From an uncultured Alphaproteobacteria bacterium (GTDB lineage Bacteria > Pseudomonadota > Alphaproteobacteria > MPNO01 > UBA2964), in NCBI GenBank assembly GCA_943787225.1, contig CALSLP010000005.1, positions 1 through 64,000 on the forward strand: a stretch of DNA of 64,000 nt, read 5' to 3'. A program made the position numbers and the translations under genes. The notes below the pieces were generated by a model. It worked only from the letters and a program-made list of their open reading frames with translations. It did no database searches and was not told the DNA's origin. Below are positions 26,593 to 36,723 of the stretch, piece after piece; the stretch's first letter is position 1, and each line of letters starts with the position of its first letter.

Positions 26593-27102
26593 ATGGACGT
26601 ATACGACGCAGCGAAAAGAATGGTCTGCAATATTATCGCCGTTGCCCTGTCAATGACGGTGGCGTCTGTCGAAGCGATCTTGCCGTCAACGCCGCAGTGG
26701 CTCGAACGGGTTGATCAACTTGCTGCTCAAATGAAAACGATTGCGCAGCCTGAGCAAAAAACCACGATGCGCCGTCGTTCTCAGAATACCAATACAAATG
26801 ATGATGAGGAGTTTGTCGTCAATACGGATCAGCTGTTGTTGGCTTATAATCAACTTTGGCAATTCGTTCATGATTTGCGGAGTGAAGGCCTATCTTTGGA
26901 TGAACCATTCTGCGAGAGAATTGAGAAAGAGTGGTCCGTATCCACCTTGCTCACCTATATGCGGAACGCGGATGGTGCCTTACAAGACCATGCTCAAAAG
27001 GCAATGGATTCAGCAGCGGGGTATCTTGGAGCGGGCAGTGAAACCGGTTCGGATTCGGTTGATGAAGGAAATCTGGAAACTAAATCAACGTCAACTGCCT
27101 AG
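26593..27102 (+). CDS. Hypothetical protein with N-terminal hydrophobic segment
   Basis: A 169-residue protein I do not recognise. It starts with a hydrophobic stretch (residues about 10-30, MVCNIIAVALSMTVASVEAI), which could be a weak anchor or an amphipathic helix, then a polar low-complexity linker rich in Gln, Asn and Asp (around RRSQNTNTNDDEEF), a helical middle (TDQLLLAYNQLWQFVHDL), and a Ser/Thr/Gly-rich tail. It stands alone, divergent from the Sel1 gene across 171 bp. No function can be assigned. Confidence 0.6.
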   Translation: MDVYDAAKRMVCNIIAVALSMTVASVEAILPSTPQWLERVDQLAAQMKTIAQPEQKTTMRRRSQNTNTNDDEEFVVNTDQLLLAYNQLWQFVHDLRSEGLSLDEPFCERIEKEWSVSTLLTYMRNADGALQDHAQKAMDSAAGYLGAGSETGSDSVDEGNLETKSTSTA

Positions 27103-27219
27103 AATCTTTTGCAGTCTCCTTTGAGATGTAAACGGCGATTATTTCTTTTCTGCTTGATTGTCTTTGCTTGGTTCCAGTACCAACAGGTACCTTTCATATG
27201 CAAATGGCAAACAAAGATC

Positions 27220-28288
27220 ATGAATATTCTAATTCTTCCGGGCGATGGTATCGGACCTGAAATTGTTGCTGTTGCTGATGCTGCGCTTCAGGCGGTAGAT
27301 CGACGATTTCTCACTAGGTCTTGAGCTCGATCGACAGGAAGCAGGACTGGTGGCGTTGCGGGCTATGGGAACGACAATGCCCGATGACGTTGCGGCCAAA
27401 GCGCGGGCGGCACATGGCGTTGTCGTTGGCCCCGCATCCACGGAAGATTATCCATCCGCAGCAGAAGGTGGGATCAATATATCGGCGTGGTTCCGTTCTC
27501 AATTTGATCTATATGCCAATATCCGGCCTAGTAAAGTTCGTCCGGGCGTTCCAGGCCATGTTCCGGCCATGGATCTCATCATTGTTCGCGAAAATACCGA
27601 AGGGTTTTATGCAGACCGTAATATGGCGGTCGGTACCGGTGAATTTATGCCAACGCCTGATCTCGCCCTCGCTGTTGGAAAAGCCACAACGGAAGGCTGT
27701 CGGCGCATCGCCGTTGCCGCCTTTGAACTAGCCATGCGGCGTACCAGGCACGTTACAGCTGTCCATAAAGCCAATGTATTACGTCATTACAGTGGTCTCT
27801 TTCTGAAGCAAGTTGATGCTGTTTCCGTCGATTATCCCGAAGTCACTGTCGACAAGGTAATCGTTGATGCAATGGCGGCAATGCTCGTTCGATCTCCTGA
27901 AAAGTTTGATGTCGTTGTGACAACAAATATGTTTGGCGACATCCTATCCGATGAGGCTGCGGAACTGGCAGGAGGGCTTGGACTCGCGGCATCGCTTAAT
28001 GCTGGGTGACGATCACGCGATTGCGCAAGCTGCCCATGGCTCGGCTCCTGACATTGCCGGGACAGAATATTGCGAATCCAGTAGCGATGGTGCATTCGAC
28101 GGCGATGTTGCTGGATCACCTGGGCGCCAAGCATGGTGACGTCAAGCTTGACGCAGGCCGGACGATTGCTTGCGGAAAAGACTGACGCGCTTCTCGTTTC
28201 CGAAGCGACACGGACATCTGATCTTGGGGGCAGTTGTACGACGAGTGGGTTTGGTGAAGCGCTTGTCGCCTCTATTCTCGACAGTTAA
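27220..28288 (+). pseudogene. Isocitrate/isopropylmalate dehydrogenase-family enzyme, frameshifted
   Basis: A beta-decarboxylating dehydrogenase broken into several frames: MNILILPGDGIGPEIVAVAD at the start; an intact middle (27350-28009) with NIRPSKVRPGV, IVRENTEGFYADRN, TAVHKANVLRHYSGLF and TTNMFGDILSDEAAELAGGL; then DDHAIAQAAHGSAPDIAGT and a tail with TDALLVSEATRTSDLGG. Shifts fall near 27310, 28005, 28075 and 28165. The sequence resembles the tartrate/isopropylmalate branch more than classical IcdA. The gene ends on a TTAA shared with the convergent copper chaperone gene. All substrate-contact motifs survive, so decay would be very recent. Confidence 0.82.
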
Positions 28289-28828
28289 GGCGCTAGTGCT
28301 TCATCTTGTGTTTGCCGTGGCCTTGTCGGGTGATCAGAAGAACCGCCCAGCGCACCGGCATGTTTTATTTTGACCTGAACATTTCACTTTGCCGCCCTTT
28401 TCAAAGACCAAGCGTCAACGGAAACTCTGCACCCATTTTGAGCTTATGCGTTAGCCCTAACATCATGATGTGATGACCGCCGGGTTTAAGCGTTACAGAA
28501 TCCTGCGCGGGTACAGGGATGCTCTTGATATGGCGCATCCGCATGATCCCACCGTCATTCTTGTGGGTATGGAGTTCGACACGCTTGGCCACCTTGGCCT
28601 CTACGCCAATTAAATTGTCGGCCGATTTCCCGTGATTGATGACCGTCACATACGCGGCGCCATTTTTGCCAATTGATGCCCGTGCCCAGGGCTGTTTTAC
28701 CATGATTGGCTTGTGCGCCATTTTATCAGCGGAAGGATGATGCATCGGCATCTTATGGATCTTGCGCAACTGGCAGGTGCGATCAGGAATGCTGAGACGG
28801 CTATTCCTATTATGGGTCGAGCAAACAT
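28285..28828 (-). pseudogene. PCu(A)C copper chaperone, frameshifted
   Basis: The core (28401-28769) is a PCu(A)C copper-binding domain: AYVTVINHGKSADNLIGVEA, then VELHTHKNDGGIMRMR and LKPGGHHIMMLGL, the His/Met copper site. Reading 30 codons upstream in another frame gives a good signal peptide (MFARPIIGIAVSAFLIAPAS), and downstream in a third frame a natural C-terminus (KVQVKIKHAGALGG). Three shifts, near 28755, 28405 and 28380, separate them. The intact protein would be periplasmic and deliver Cu(I) to cytochrome oxidase. It contains an additional His/Met-rich N-terminal segment (KIHKMPMHHPSADKMAHK) that may hold more copper. Confidence 0.78.
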
Positions 28829-28842
28829 TGGGTTCTCCGAAA

Positions 28843-31574
28843 TTATGCCTTATTTCTCAAAATGGCGGCCCTTAACCGATCGGGGGTACAGGGTGCCTGC
28901 GTGACCCGAACGCCGGTTGCCTGATAGATGCCACCAAAGATCGCCGGCGCCGTTGCACAGAGGGCAGGTTCACCAATGCCTTTGGCGCCCCAGGGACCGG
29001 TGGGTTCGGGGTCTTCTATTATATAGGTCTTGATTTCCGGAATATCACCAATGGTCGGCATTAAATAATCGTGCAGATTTTCAGTGCGGCCAGGAATGTA
29101 CTCTTCCATCAGCGCAAGTCCTAGCCCCTGGGCAACGCCGCCATGGATCTGGCCCTCGACTTGCTGCGGATTTAAAGCCTGGCCAACATCATGAGCTGCG
29201 GCTATGCGCAGGACTTTCACTGTGCCCAATTCAACATCGACTTCAACGTCGGCTATTTGAGCGGCAAAGCCGTAGGTGCCGTAGGGCTTGCCCTGGCCGT
29301 TTTCGTCAAGTGGTTCGGTGGGCGGGTCAAAGTAACCTTCGCCCCGTAAAACCTCGCCGTTTTCAGTCTTCGGCAAAGACGTCAGGTCGATCTCTCGCGC
29401 TGTATCTCCTTCGCGGACAATCAAAGTTCCTGCGCCAAAGTCAATCGATGCATTTTCGCCAACATTGGCCAGTCGTAAAATTTGACCGCGTAGATCCTCG
29501 CCAGCCAACTTTACGGCATTGCCTGAAACATAGGCTTGTCGTGATGCGGAACTTTTTCCGGCATCGGCGGTGAGGTCGGTATCGCCCCATACAAGATTTA
29601 GTTGATTGAGCGCGATGCCGAGACCATCGGCGGCCGCCTGCATCATCGTTGTATTTGTTCCTTGGCCGATATCCTGGGCGCCGGAGTAGAGCGTCACGGT
29701 ACCATCTGCCGTTAACCCGATATGCATGGTGGAAGGGTTGGCGATTGAGGTATTGCCGCAGCCGTACCACATGCAGCCAACACCGACGCCACGCCGCCTG
29801 GTTTTGTTGGTTGCAGTTGTGGGTGTCCGCTTCTGCACGCCATGCCTGCCAGTCATCGCGTAACGCGTCGAGGCACTGATCGAGCCCGGCACTATCGAGC
29901 TTTTGTCCGGTTGCTGTCTCCTGTCCTTTGCGAATGGCATTGATATGACGGAAATTCCAGCGGGTCGATACAGGTCTTTTCCGCCATCATATCCATCAAA
30001 GCATCGTGGGCGATGGCTGCCTGTGGGACGCCGAATCCCCTGAAAGCCCCGGCGGGAGGTTCATTCGTAAAGAAAGCGCGGGATTTTGCACTGACATTGG
30101 GGACGAAGTAGGGGCCGGTTGCATGGATCGGTACGCGGTCTTTAACGGTTAGACCCCAGGAGATGTAGGCCCCGGTATTAAAATCGCCATTGAATTCATA
30201 AGCTTGAAGCTTGCCATCGTCTGCACAGCCATATCGCGCTGTAATGCGCGATGGGTGACGTTTCGTGGTGGCGGCCATGCTTTCAAGCCGGTTGAACGTA
30301 CACCGGACTGGTCTGTTAAGTTTCCAGGCTGCGATGGCCACAAGAGGCTGTACAGTTTGATCGAGTTTGCCGCCGAATCCGCCACCGCACGCGGTGGGGA
30401 TGATGCGGACATCTTCCGGGGCGAGCCCCATAATGATCGCGACCTCATCCCGATCCATGTAGGGGCTCTGGGTCGTCACCGTTACTTCGATACGATCCCC
30501 GATACGTCGTGCCCAGCCGGCTTCAGGTTCGAGTAACCATGCTCTACAAAACCTGTTGCAAAGGATTCTTCAAAGATGGCGGTACTATTCGCAAAACCAT
30601 TTTCAGTGTCGCCTTTAAGCGTCGTGCCATGGGCAAGAATATTGCCCGGGTAATCGTCGTGGAGCTGTGGTGCTTCATCAGCAACGGGCGGCCCAAAACC
30701 TTGAACCGGATCTTGTTCTTGCCATGAGATTGGTAATTCGTCGTCTCGGATTTCAGCAATGGTCGCTGCATCGCCGACGAGAGCGATCACCGCTTCGCCA
30801 CGATAGCGAACGAAACCGTCAGCCAGGACGGGTTGGTCTTTGACGTCGGGGTAAATACCAAATCCGTTGAGACCGGGCACATCGTCGGCGGTGAGAATGT
30901 CGACCAGTCCCGGATATTTAGCCTTTAAGGGCTCAAAATCGCCAAGACTGAACGTGGCCCGCCAATAGGGAGAACGGACGGCGCGAAGCCATAAGGCATC
31001 CGTTGGTGCCTGATCGGCACCATATAGCTCTGTGCCGGTTATCTTCTGTTTGCCATCGAGTTTTGCAGCGCGGGCGCCAACTGCTTCGCCGACTGCGGGC
31101 TCAACGATATTGGCTTCCGCGGTATCGCCGACGTGAAGGATTGCATCGACGATTTTTCGATAGCCAGTGCAACGGCACAGCACGCCGCCAAGGGCATCGT
31201 ATACTTCTTCTTCGGTGGGTTGTTGTTTCGGTCAAGCAGATCGCTCGCGGCCATCAGCATGCCCGGCGTGCAGATGCCGCACTGCGCGGCACCATATAGG
31301 TGAAAGGCTTCTTGCAGGGGACTGAGGGCCCCGGCTTCCGACAAACCTTCAACAGTGACGATCTCCGTACCGTCTGCCTGTGCGATGGGCAAAGACAGGC
31401 GCATACCTGACGCCCATCGAGACGGACAGTACAGGCGCCGCAATCCCCGGCATCGCAACCAATCTTGGTACCGGTAAATCCAAGGTCATCGCGCAATACA
31501 TGCGCAAGCCGTCGAACAGGGTTTGCCTCGATTGTGGTTTTCTTGCCGTTCAGAATGAAATTGATTTCAGTCAT
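28843..31574 (-). pseudogene. Molybdenum hydroxylase: fused [2Fe-2S] and Mo-cofactor subunits, frameshifted
   Basis: The gene opens with a [2Fe-2S] domain (GCDAGDCGACTVRLDG, then AQCGICTPGMLMAA and CRCTGYRKIVDAILHV) and runs without a stop into the Mo-binding domain (AAKLDGKQKITGTELYGADQ). The Mo part contains CGGGFGGKLDQTVQPLVAIA, PPAGAFRGFGVPQAA, GAQDIGQGTNTTM and GAKGIGEPAL with the active-site Glu. Frame breaks lie near 31410, 31190, 30480 and 29780-29950. The family (xanthine dehydrogenase, isoquinoline and nicotinate oxidoreductases) hydroxylates N-heterocycles or aldehydes. It overlaps the FAD-subunit gene by ATGA. Fusion of the two subunits is uncommon in bacteria. Confidence 0.85.
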
Positions 31575-32412
31575 GCATCGGCTACCAAGTCTTCAAGAGC
31601 CCGTCGTACCAATGTTAGGGCGACATCGCGGCGATAGTCGGCACTGCCTCTGACGTCATCGATGGGCGATAGCTGGTTTAAATGATCTTTGGTGACGAGG
31701 TCACCGATACCTGCGGCAATCGGCTGGCCGGCGAGTGATCTTTCCAGCATATGCAGACATTTTGCAGCAGCGGAACAGGACCCGACAGCGATCCGACCCG
31801 CGCCGATATTTCCGTTGTCGTTCTCGATGACGGCGGCAACCATCACGATAGAAATGACCAGATATTTGCGAGCCCCGAGCTTGAGAAATGTTGATGTTGC
31901 AGGGTGTACTGGTTTTGGAATTCGAAAACCCGTGACGATTTCATCGCTGGCGCAGCGGGTTTTGCGATTGCCCATGATAAACTTGGCGAGCGGCATGGCG
32001 TGCTCACCGCGGGTCGACGCAAGAACGATGTCGGCGTTCAGCGATAGTAGGGGCGGTATACCGTCAGCGGCTGGGGACGCATTGCAAATATTTCCCGCTA
32101 TGGTGCCGGCATTTTGGATTTGGACGCCGCCGACTCTCTCGTGCCGCAAGCTTGAGCCCATTGAAATAATCTGGAAGACCGGTCTCGATGACGTCAGTCC
32201 AGCGGGTTAGCGCGCCTATAGTGAAGTGATCGTCATGTCTCAGTAATACCGCGGAGGTCTGTAATTCCGGTGATATCGAGAATGTCGTCGTCGAGGGGTT
32301 TGCCAACGCGCGCCGGATAATAATCAGTGCCGCCCGCGAGGACGAATAGACTGTTCTCGGAGAGCGCCTGTACGGCCTCATCCACGGATTTGGGCTGCAG
32401 ATACAATGTCAT
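31571..32412 (-). pseudogene. Molybdenum hydroxylase FAD-binding subunit, frameshifted
   Basis: The FAD subunit begins MTLYLQPKSVDEAVQALSEN with LAGGTDYYPARVGKP (FAD pyrophosphate loop), then in other frames TIGALTRWTDVIE and NAGTIAGNICNASPAADGIP, and ends in a CO-dehydrogenase-type C-terminal domain (GAGRIAVGSCSAAAKCLHML). At least two shifts are needed, near 32235 and 32130. Normally about 280 residues, which fits the span. It would pass electrons from the [2Fe-2S] clusters to NAD or another acceptor. It is the first gene of a two-gene operon with the fused subunit and is divergent from the enolase-superfamily gene. Confidence 0.82.
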
Positions 32413-32563
32413 GACACGGTATAGTGTCGTCGAATGAACGTAAAGAAAACCCCGGATAGGCGATTTGTTGCATGGCATCCAGTGAAGGATCGCGAACAGC
32501 CGTTTGACAGGTCCGGGTCGACTGACCAGACTTCATCTAAATTTAGAGAAACAGGACGGTTCT

Positions 32564-33730
32564 ATGCCCGCTATCAAACAGGTTGATGTCATTCATGTTG
32601 CTCTCCCAACTCGGCGTGAACATAAATGGACCGGCCTGACCGAGCCCATCGGTGGCTATATCCTCGTGCGTATGCACAGCGATGACGGTGTCGTTGGCTG
32701 GGGCGAAGCGCCGGCGCTCAAGGATTGGGGTGGCGATTACGGACGCTACTTTGGCGAGTCGCCGGGTACGACAAAGTTTGTTGTTGAGAATTACCTGACA
32801 CCGTCAGTCATTGGCTGTGAGGTTGGCAATATCGCCGATTTGCACCAGCGGATGGATGCTATCGTTAAAGGGTATCCTTATGCGAAAGCGGCGATGGATA
32901 TTGCCGCCTATGACTTGGCTGGCCGTACAGTCGGTGTTCCCGTATGGCAATTGCTTGGTGGCAAGGTGCGCGACCGAATTCCCGTGACGCATTCGATTGG
33001 CTTGCTTGATATCGACCTGGCCGTAGAGGAATGCAAGAAAGTCGCCGATGAGGGCATCAAAACAATCAAAATCAAGGTTGGTGTTGATCCAGACAGGGAT
33101 GTTGAAATAGTGAGCCGCGTCCGGAGAGCGGTTGGCGATGCGATGGATATCTGCGTCGATGCCAATTGTGGCTATGCGACGCCTCGCGATGCCGTACGGA
33201 TTATCCGCAAGATGGAGCCCTTCCGTCTCAAATATGCCGAGCAACCCGTCGAAGGGATTGATCGTCTTGCCGAAGTAACCCGTGTTCTGGAAACTCCGGT
33301 TATGGCGGATGAAAGCGCCTGGTATGCCCGAGATGTCCTGGAAATCTTTGAGAAGAAGGCTGCTGATATCGTCTCGATCTACACCACCAAACCCGGTGGG
33401 CTCTATGGTGCCATGGAAGTGGCGGCGGCGGCACGAGCGGCTAAATTTCTCTGCAATGTAAATGGGTCCGTCGAAACGGGTGTCGGTAATCTTGCCAATA
33501 TTCATCTGGCGGCAGCGGCTATCCCGGCGACCTTGTCCTGTGTTGTTCCGGTCTCGACACCTGCGGAGTCACAGAGCGGCAATGTTGGCGGGATTTACTA
33601 TATCGATGATTTAATAGCTGAGCCGTTTGTCCTTGAGGATGGTTGTGTCGTTGTACCAGACGGTCCGGGCTTTGGGATCGATGTCGACGAAGCGAAAATT
33701 GAGAAATACCTGGATACGTCTCTGCAATAG
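32564..33730 (+). CDS. Mandelate racemase/muconate lactonizing enzyme-family protein
   Basis: A 388-residue enolase-superfamily enzyme. It shows the capping domain (VRMHSDDGVVGWGEAPAL), the KIKVG base (Lys-x-Lys), Asp of CVDANCGYAT, Glu of YAEQPVEGID, Asp/Glu of MADESAW, and KPGGLYGAMEVAAAARA. The KxK pair is that of muconate cycloisomerases, dipeptide epimerases and N-succinylamino acid racemases. Mg-dependent removal of a proton next to a carboxylate is the common step. The start at 32564 is preceded by GGACGG; 20 extra residues upstream are not family-like. The VOC protein follows after 14 bp. Substrate unknown. Confidence 0.9.
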   Translation: MPAIKQVDVIHVALPTRREHKWTGLTEPIGGYILVRMHSDDGVVGWGEAPALKDWGGDYGRYFGESPGTTKFVVENYLTPSVIGCEVGNIADLHQRMDAIVKGYPYAKAAMDIAAYDLAGRTVGVPVWQLLGGKVRDRIPVTHSIGLLDIDLAVEECKKVADEGIKTIKIKVGVDPDRDVEIVSRVRRAVGDAMDICVDANCGYATPRDAVRIIRKMEPFRLKYAEQPVEGIDRLAEVTRVLETPVMADESAWYARDVLEIFEKKAADIVSIYTTKPGGLYGAMEVAAAARAAKFLCNVNGSVETGVGNLANIHLAAAAIPATLSCVVPVSTPAESQSGNVGGIYYIDDLIAEPFVLEDGCVVVPDGPGFGIDVDEAKIEKYLDTSLQ

Positions 33731-33744
33731 CGGAAGGAAAGTTC

Positions 33745-34719
33745 ATGAATATTGTTGGCCTGCAATCCGTCATCTATGGCGCAGAAGATGTGGACGCGGC
33801 GACCCGGTTTCAGGAAGACTGGGGTTTGGAACTGGTTGAAAAGAGCACAACCGGTTCAGATTTCAAGCTCCCTGATGACACTTCCATCCATATTCGTCAG
33901 ATCGATGACGACAGCCTGCCACCCCCTTCGGTGCCTGGTTCTACGGCGCGCGAAGTCATTTGGGGCGCTGCCGATAAAGACACGCTTGAGGCCATCGGCG
34001 CGGAGCTGTCCAAGGACAGAGAGGTAACTGTCGATTCAGAAGGCGGGCTGCACAGCCATGACGACCTTGGCTACCAGATCGGTTTTCGTGTCACGACCCG
34101 CGCCATCAAACCGCTGAACTTTCCCGATAGTAATACTGTTGGTAATGCTTCAAGGGTTGATGAACGGGCCGATGTTTTTGCCCGCGGTCCTGTAAAGCAG
34201 CAGCGCATGTTCCATGCGGTTTACTGGGCGCCGGGTGATACCGCGGCCGCCGCTGGATTTTATCTCAACCGGCTGGGCTTCAAACTTACAGAATCGCTGC
34301 TGGGAAAAAACTTCTTCATGCGATGCGGTGGGTCCAATGATCATCATAATCTGTTTTTTGAAAATGGTGGCAATAACATGGGCTTCCAGCATGTTGCCTA
34401 CGAAGTTAGAGACAGCGATGAAGTATTGAAATGCGGTACTCATATGGAAGAGCAGGGCTGGCAGACCCAGCTCGGTCCGGGGCGGCATTATTTTGGTTCT
34501 GGCTGGTTCTGGTATTTTTGGAACCCTGCTGGTGGACTGATCGAAACGGGCTTTGATTCAGATTTTATCAGCGCCGATTGGGAACCCCTGCATCATGACA
34601 CGATACCGCCTGAAGCGGCCCGTCCATGGATGGTCAGGCGCGACGAAATCGGTAAGCCAGTCGCCGAAGGGGAATGGCCTCAGCTGGTTGACGGTAATGT
34701 CCTCCCGGCAGGGAGTTAG
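33745..34719 (+). CDS. Two-domain VOC protein, extradiol dioxygenase-like
   Basis: A 324-residue protein with two vicinal-oxygen-chelate modules. The N-terminal one begins LQSVIYGAEDVDAATRFQED. The C-terminal one begins FHAVYWAPGDTAAAAGFYLN and has NDHHNLFF, FQHVAYEVRDSDEV and GGLIETGFDSDF, consistent with a 2-His-1-Glu iron site (His, His, Glu). The layout matches type I extradiol ring-cleavage dioxygenases such as 2,3-dihydroxybiphenyl dioxygenase. It lies between the enolase-superfamily enzyme and a metallo-hydrolase, so it may act on an aromatic or related diol intermediate. Isomerase activity is the alternative. Confidence 0.85.
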   Translation: MNIVGLQSVIYGAEDVDAATRFQEDWGLELVEKSTTGSDFKLPDDTSIHIRQIDDDSLPPPSVPGSTAREVIWGAADKDTLEAIGAELSKDREVTVDSEGGLHSHDDLGYQIGFRVTTRAIKPLNFPDSNTVGNASRVDERADVFARGPVKQQRMFHAVYWAPGDTAAAAGFYLNRLGFKLTESLLGKNFFMRCGGSNDHHNLFFENGGNNMGFQHVAYEVRDSDEVLKCGTHMEEQGWQTQLGPGRHYFGSGWFWYFWNPAGGLIETGFDSDFISADWEPLHHDTIPPEAARPWMVRRDEIGKPVAEGEWPQLVDGNVLPAGS

Positions 34720-34794
34720 AGAACGGTTGGTCCGCCATCGGCGTCCTATTCAATCTGGTGATCGACGAAATCGTCTAACAGGGGGAGTACTCTG

Positions 34795-35667
34795 ATGAAA
34801 CCGCTTACTCTTGGTGATGTCACAGTCACTAGTGTTGTTGAACGTGATGGCCCGTGGCGGCCCCCCGAAATCATGTATCCGACATGTGACAAAGAGACCG
34901 CGCTTGCGCATCTGAAGACGATGGCGCCGTATGTTTATGATGCAGCCCAGAACATGCTGGTCATCACTTATCAGACCTACATCGTGCAAACGCCGCACCA
35001 CACGATCTTAATCGATACCTGTCTCGGGGAAGACAAGGGCTACGGACCGCCCCATGATTTTCCCAAGCAACCCTGGCTGGATGGCATGGCGGCTAACGGA
35101 TTGAGTTTTGAAGATATCGACTATGTCTTCTGTACCCATCTGCACATAGATCATTGTGGATGGAATACGCGCTTGATTGATGGCCGTTGGGTGCCGACTT
35201 TTCCCAATGCAAAATATATTTTTAGCCGTAAGGAATATGAGACCTGGGAAGAAGAAACCAAAAAGGGTGCGCATCCTCCCGGCAATGTCTGGTCACAGAA
35301 CTGCCTGCCTATCGTCGAGGCGGGGCAGGCGATGCTGGTTGATGACGATTTCATGTTGGACGATACGATTTGGTTGACCCCAACGCCCGGCCATTCACCG
35401 GGGCATGTCTGCGTCAATCTGAAATCAGGTGGTAAACAGGGCCTGTTTTCTGGCGATATGATGCATCACGCGCTGCAATGTATCGAACCGGACTGGTCAT
35501 CCTGTTTCTGCTGGGATGCTGATCAGTCTGCGCGCACGCGCCGCAAGGTTCTGGACTCGGTAGCGGACACCGACACGGTGGTGTTGCCGGCTCATTTCCC
35601 CGGACCAACTGCCGGTCACGTCGTTGGTGACGGCGATACGTGGCGGTTTAAGTTTTTGGACGACTGA
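34795..35667 (+). CDS. Metallo-beta-lactamase-fold hydrolase
   Basis: A 290-residue MBL-fold enzyme with the complete zinc site: THLHIDHCGWN (HxHxDH), TPGHSPGH, and SGDMMHHALQC, followed by a last His in LPAHFPG. The family includes quorum-quenching lactonases (AiiA type), glyoxalase II and aryl hydrolases; the N-terminal MKPLTLGDVTVTSVVERDG is typical of the lactonase branch. No signal peptide, so it is cytosolic. It starts after GGGGGAG and completes a three-gene set with the enolase-superfamily and VOC genes. A lactone or ester opening step is likely. Confidence 0.88.
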   Translation: MKPLTLGDVTVTSVVERDGPWRPPEIMYPTCDKETALAHLKTMAPYVYDAAQNMLVITYQTYIVQTPHHTILIDTCLGEDKGYGPPHDFPKQPWLDGMAANGLSFEDIDYVFCTHLHIDHCGWNTRLIDGRWVPTFPNAKYIFSRKEYETWEEETKKGAHPPGNVWSQNCLPIVEAGQAMLVDDDFMLDDTIWLTPTPGHSPGHVCVNLKSGGKQGLFSGDMMHHALQCIEPDWSSCFCWDADQSARTRRKVLDSVADTDTVVLPAHFPGPTAGHVVGDGDTWRFKFLDD

Positions 35668-35753
35668 AAATCTGCTGAAAAGTTTGACGGAATCGGTGCG
35701 GCGCTTTAATCGAACCGGTGTCGTAGTACTTATAGTTTAGTTGGAGATTACCT

Positions 35754-35930
35754 ATGGAAATGATGAAGCTGGGTACGGTTATAACTGTCGCCGGATTATT
35801 GTTCGCGACAGCGTGTTCCCCTGCTGTTGGCAGTAAGGAGTGGTGCCAAGAGCTCAAGAACAAGGATAAAGGGCAGTGGACCGCGCAGGAAGTCAAAGAC
35901 TTCGCGAAGCACTGCATTCTGCCAAAATAG
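35754..35930 (+). CDS. DUF3012-type small lipoprotein
   Basis: A 58-residue gene too short for common length cut-offs. It has a signal peptide with a lipobox LFATAC (Cys21), giving a mature lipoprotein of 38 residues, CSPAVGSKEWCQELKNKDKG and then QWTAQEVKDFAKHCILPK. The pattern 'GSKxWCxxxKxKxKGxWTxxExxxFAKHC' is that of DUF3012. Two further Cys residues (31 and 54) may form a disulphide. GGAG lies 7 nt before the ATG. Function of the family is unknown. Confidence 0.85.
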   Translation: MEMMKLGTVITVAGLLFATACSPAVGSKEWCQELKNKDKGQWTAQEVKDFAKHCILPK

Positions 35931-35950
35931 CCAGAGTGGCCCCTGATTAG

Positions 35951-36709
35951 CTATATCGCGTTGTAGGCTCCATCAACGAAGCAATCATTGCCGGACATAA
36001 AGCTGGACTCGTCGCTTGCCAGGAACACCGCCGTTTTGGCGATTTCCTCAGGTTGACCAAGCCGTGCCGCCGGTAAATGTGGCCGATGACGGTTGATGAC
36101 ATCATCCATGTTCTTGTTCGCGACAAGCAGGCGGGGAGTTTCAATGGGGCCCGGCAGGATCGAGTTGGCGCGGATATTGTCTTCCGCGTAATCAACGGCC
36201 ACCGATTTCGACAGCATTCTTACAGCGCCTTTGGAAGAGCAATAGGCTGGACGTTTCTTCGCTGCCCGCGCGCCATAGATCGACGAGATGTTGATGAAGG
36301 ACCCGCTGCCGGCATCCTTCATATGAGGGATCGCATATTTGGTGACGATAAACATGCCGGTTATGTTGACGTCGAAAGTTTTTCGCCAGAGCGCTACATC
36401 GAGCTCATGCAAGGGCAATAACGGATCGGTAAAGGCGGCGGCGTTGAATACGACGTTGAGCTTGCCAAAGGCGGCGACGGTGTTGTCGATGGCAGCCTTA
36501 ACGGCATCTTCGTCTGTAACATCACAGACAATGGCAATTGCTTTGCCACCAGCCGCTTCGATGTCTGCAGCGGTTTGTTTAACGTTCTCTTCGACAATAT
36601 CAATACAGGCAACCGCAGCGCCTTCGGCCGCGAAGAGCCTCGCAGTTGCACCAGCGATAGCGCCACCGGCGGCGGTTACAAATGCAACTTTTCCTTCAAG
36701 ACGTCCCAT
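35951..36709 (-). CDS. SDR-family oxidoreductase (tandem copy 3)
   Basis: A 252-residue classical SDR with cofactor motif TAAGGAIAGATARLF (a loose version of TGxxxGxG), DIVEEN (NAD-type Asp at strand 2), FNAAAF, and catalytic RPAYCSSKGAVRML. It is the last of three adjacent SDRs on the same strand that are clearly duplicated; this copy and the next share most of their first 60 residues. AGGAG lies upstream of the ATG. The NAD-preferring Asp suggests oxidation of a hydroxyl group. The middle copy ends 14 bp upstream. Confidence 0.9.
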   Translation of the reverse strand: MGRLEGKVAFVTAAGGAIAGATARLFAAEGAAVACIDIVEENVKQTAADIEAAGGKAIAIVCDVTDEDAVKAAIDNTVAAFGKLNVVFNAAAFTDPLLPLHELDVALWRKTFDVNITGMFIVTKYAIPHMKDAGSGSFINISSIYGARAAKKRPAYCSSKGAVRMLSKSVAVDYAEDNIRANSILPGPIETPRLLVANKNMDDVINRHRPHLPAARLGQPEEIAKTAVFLASDESSFMSGNDCFVDGAYNAI

Positions 36710-36723
36710 TTTATTTCTCCTGA

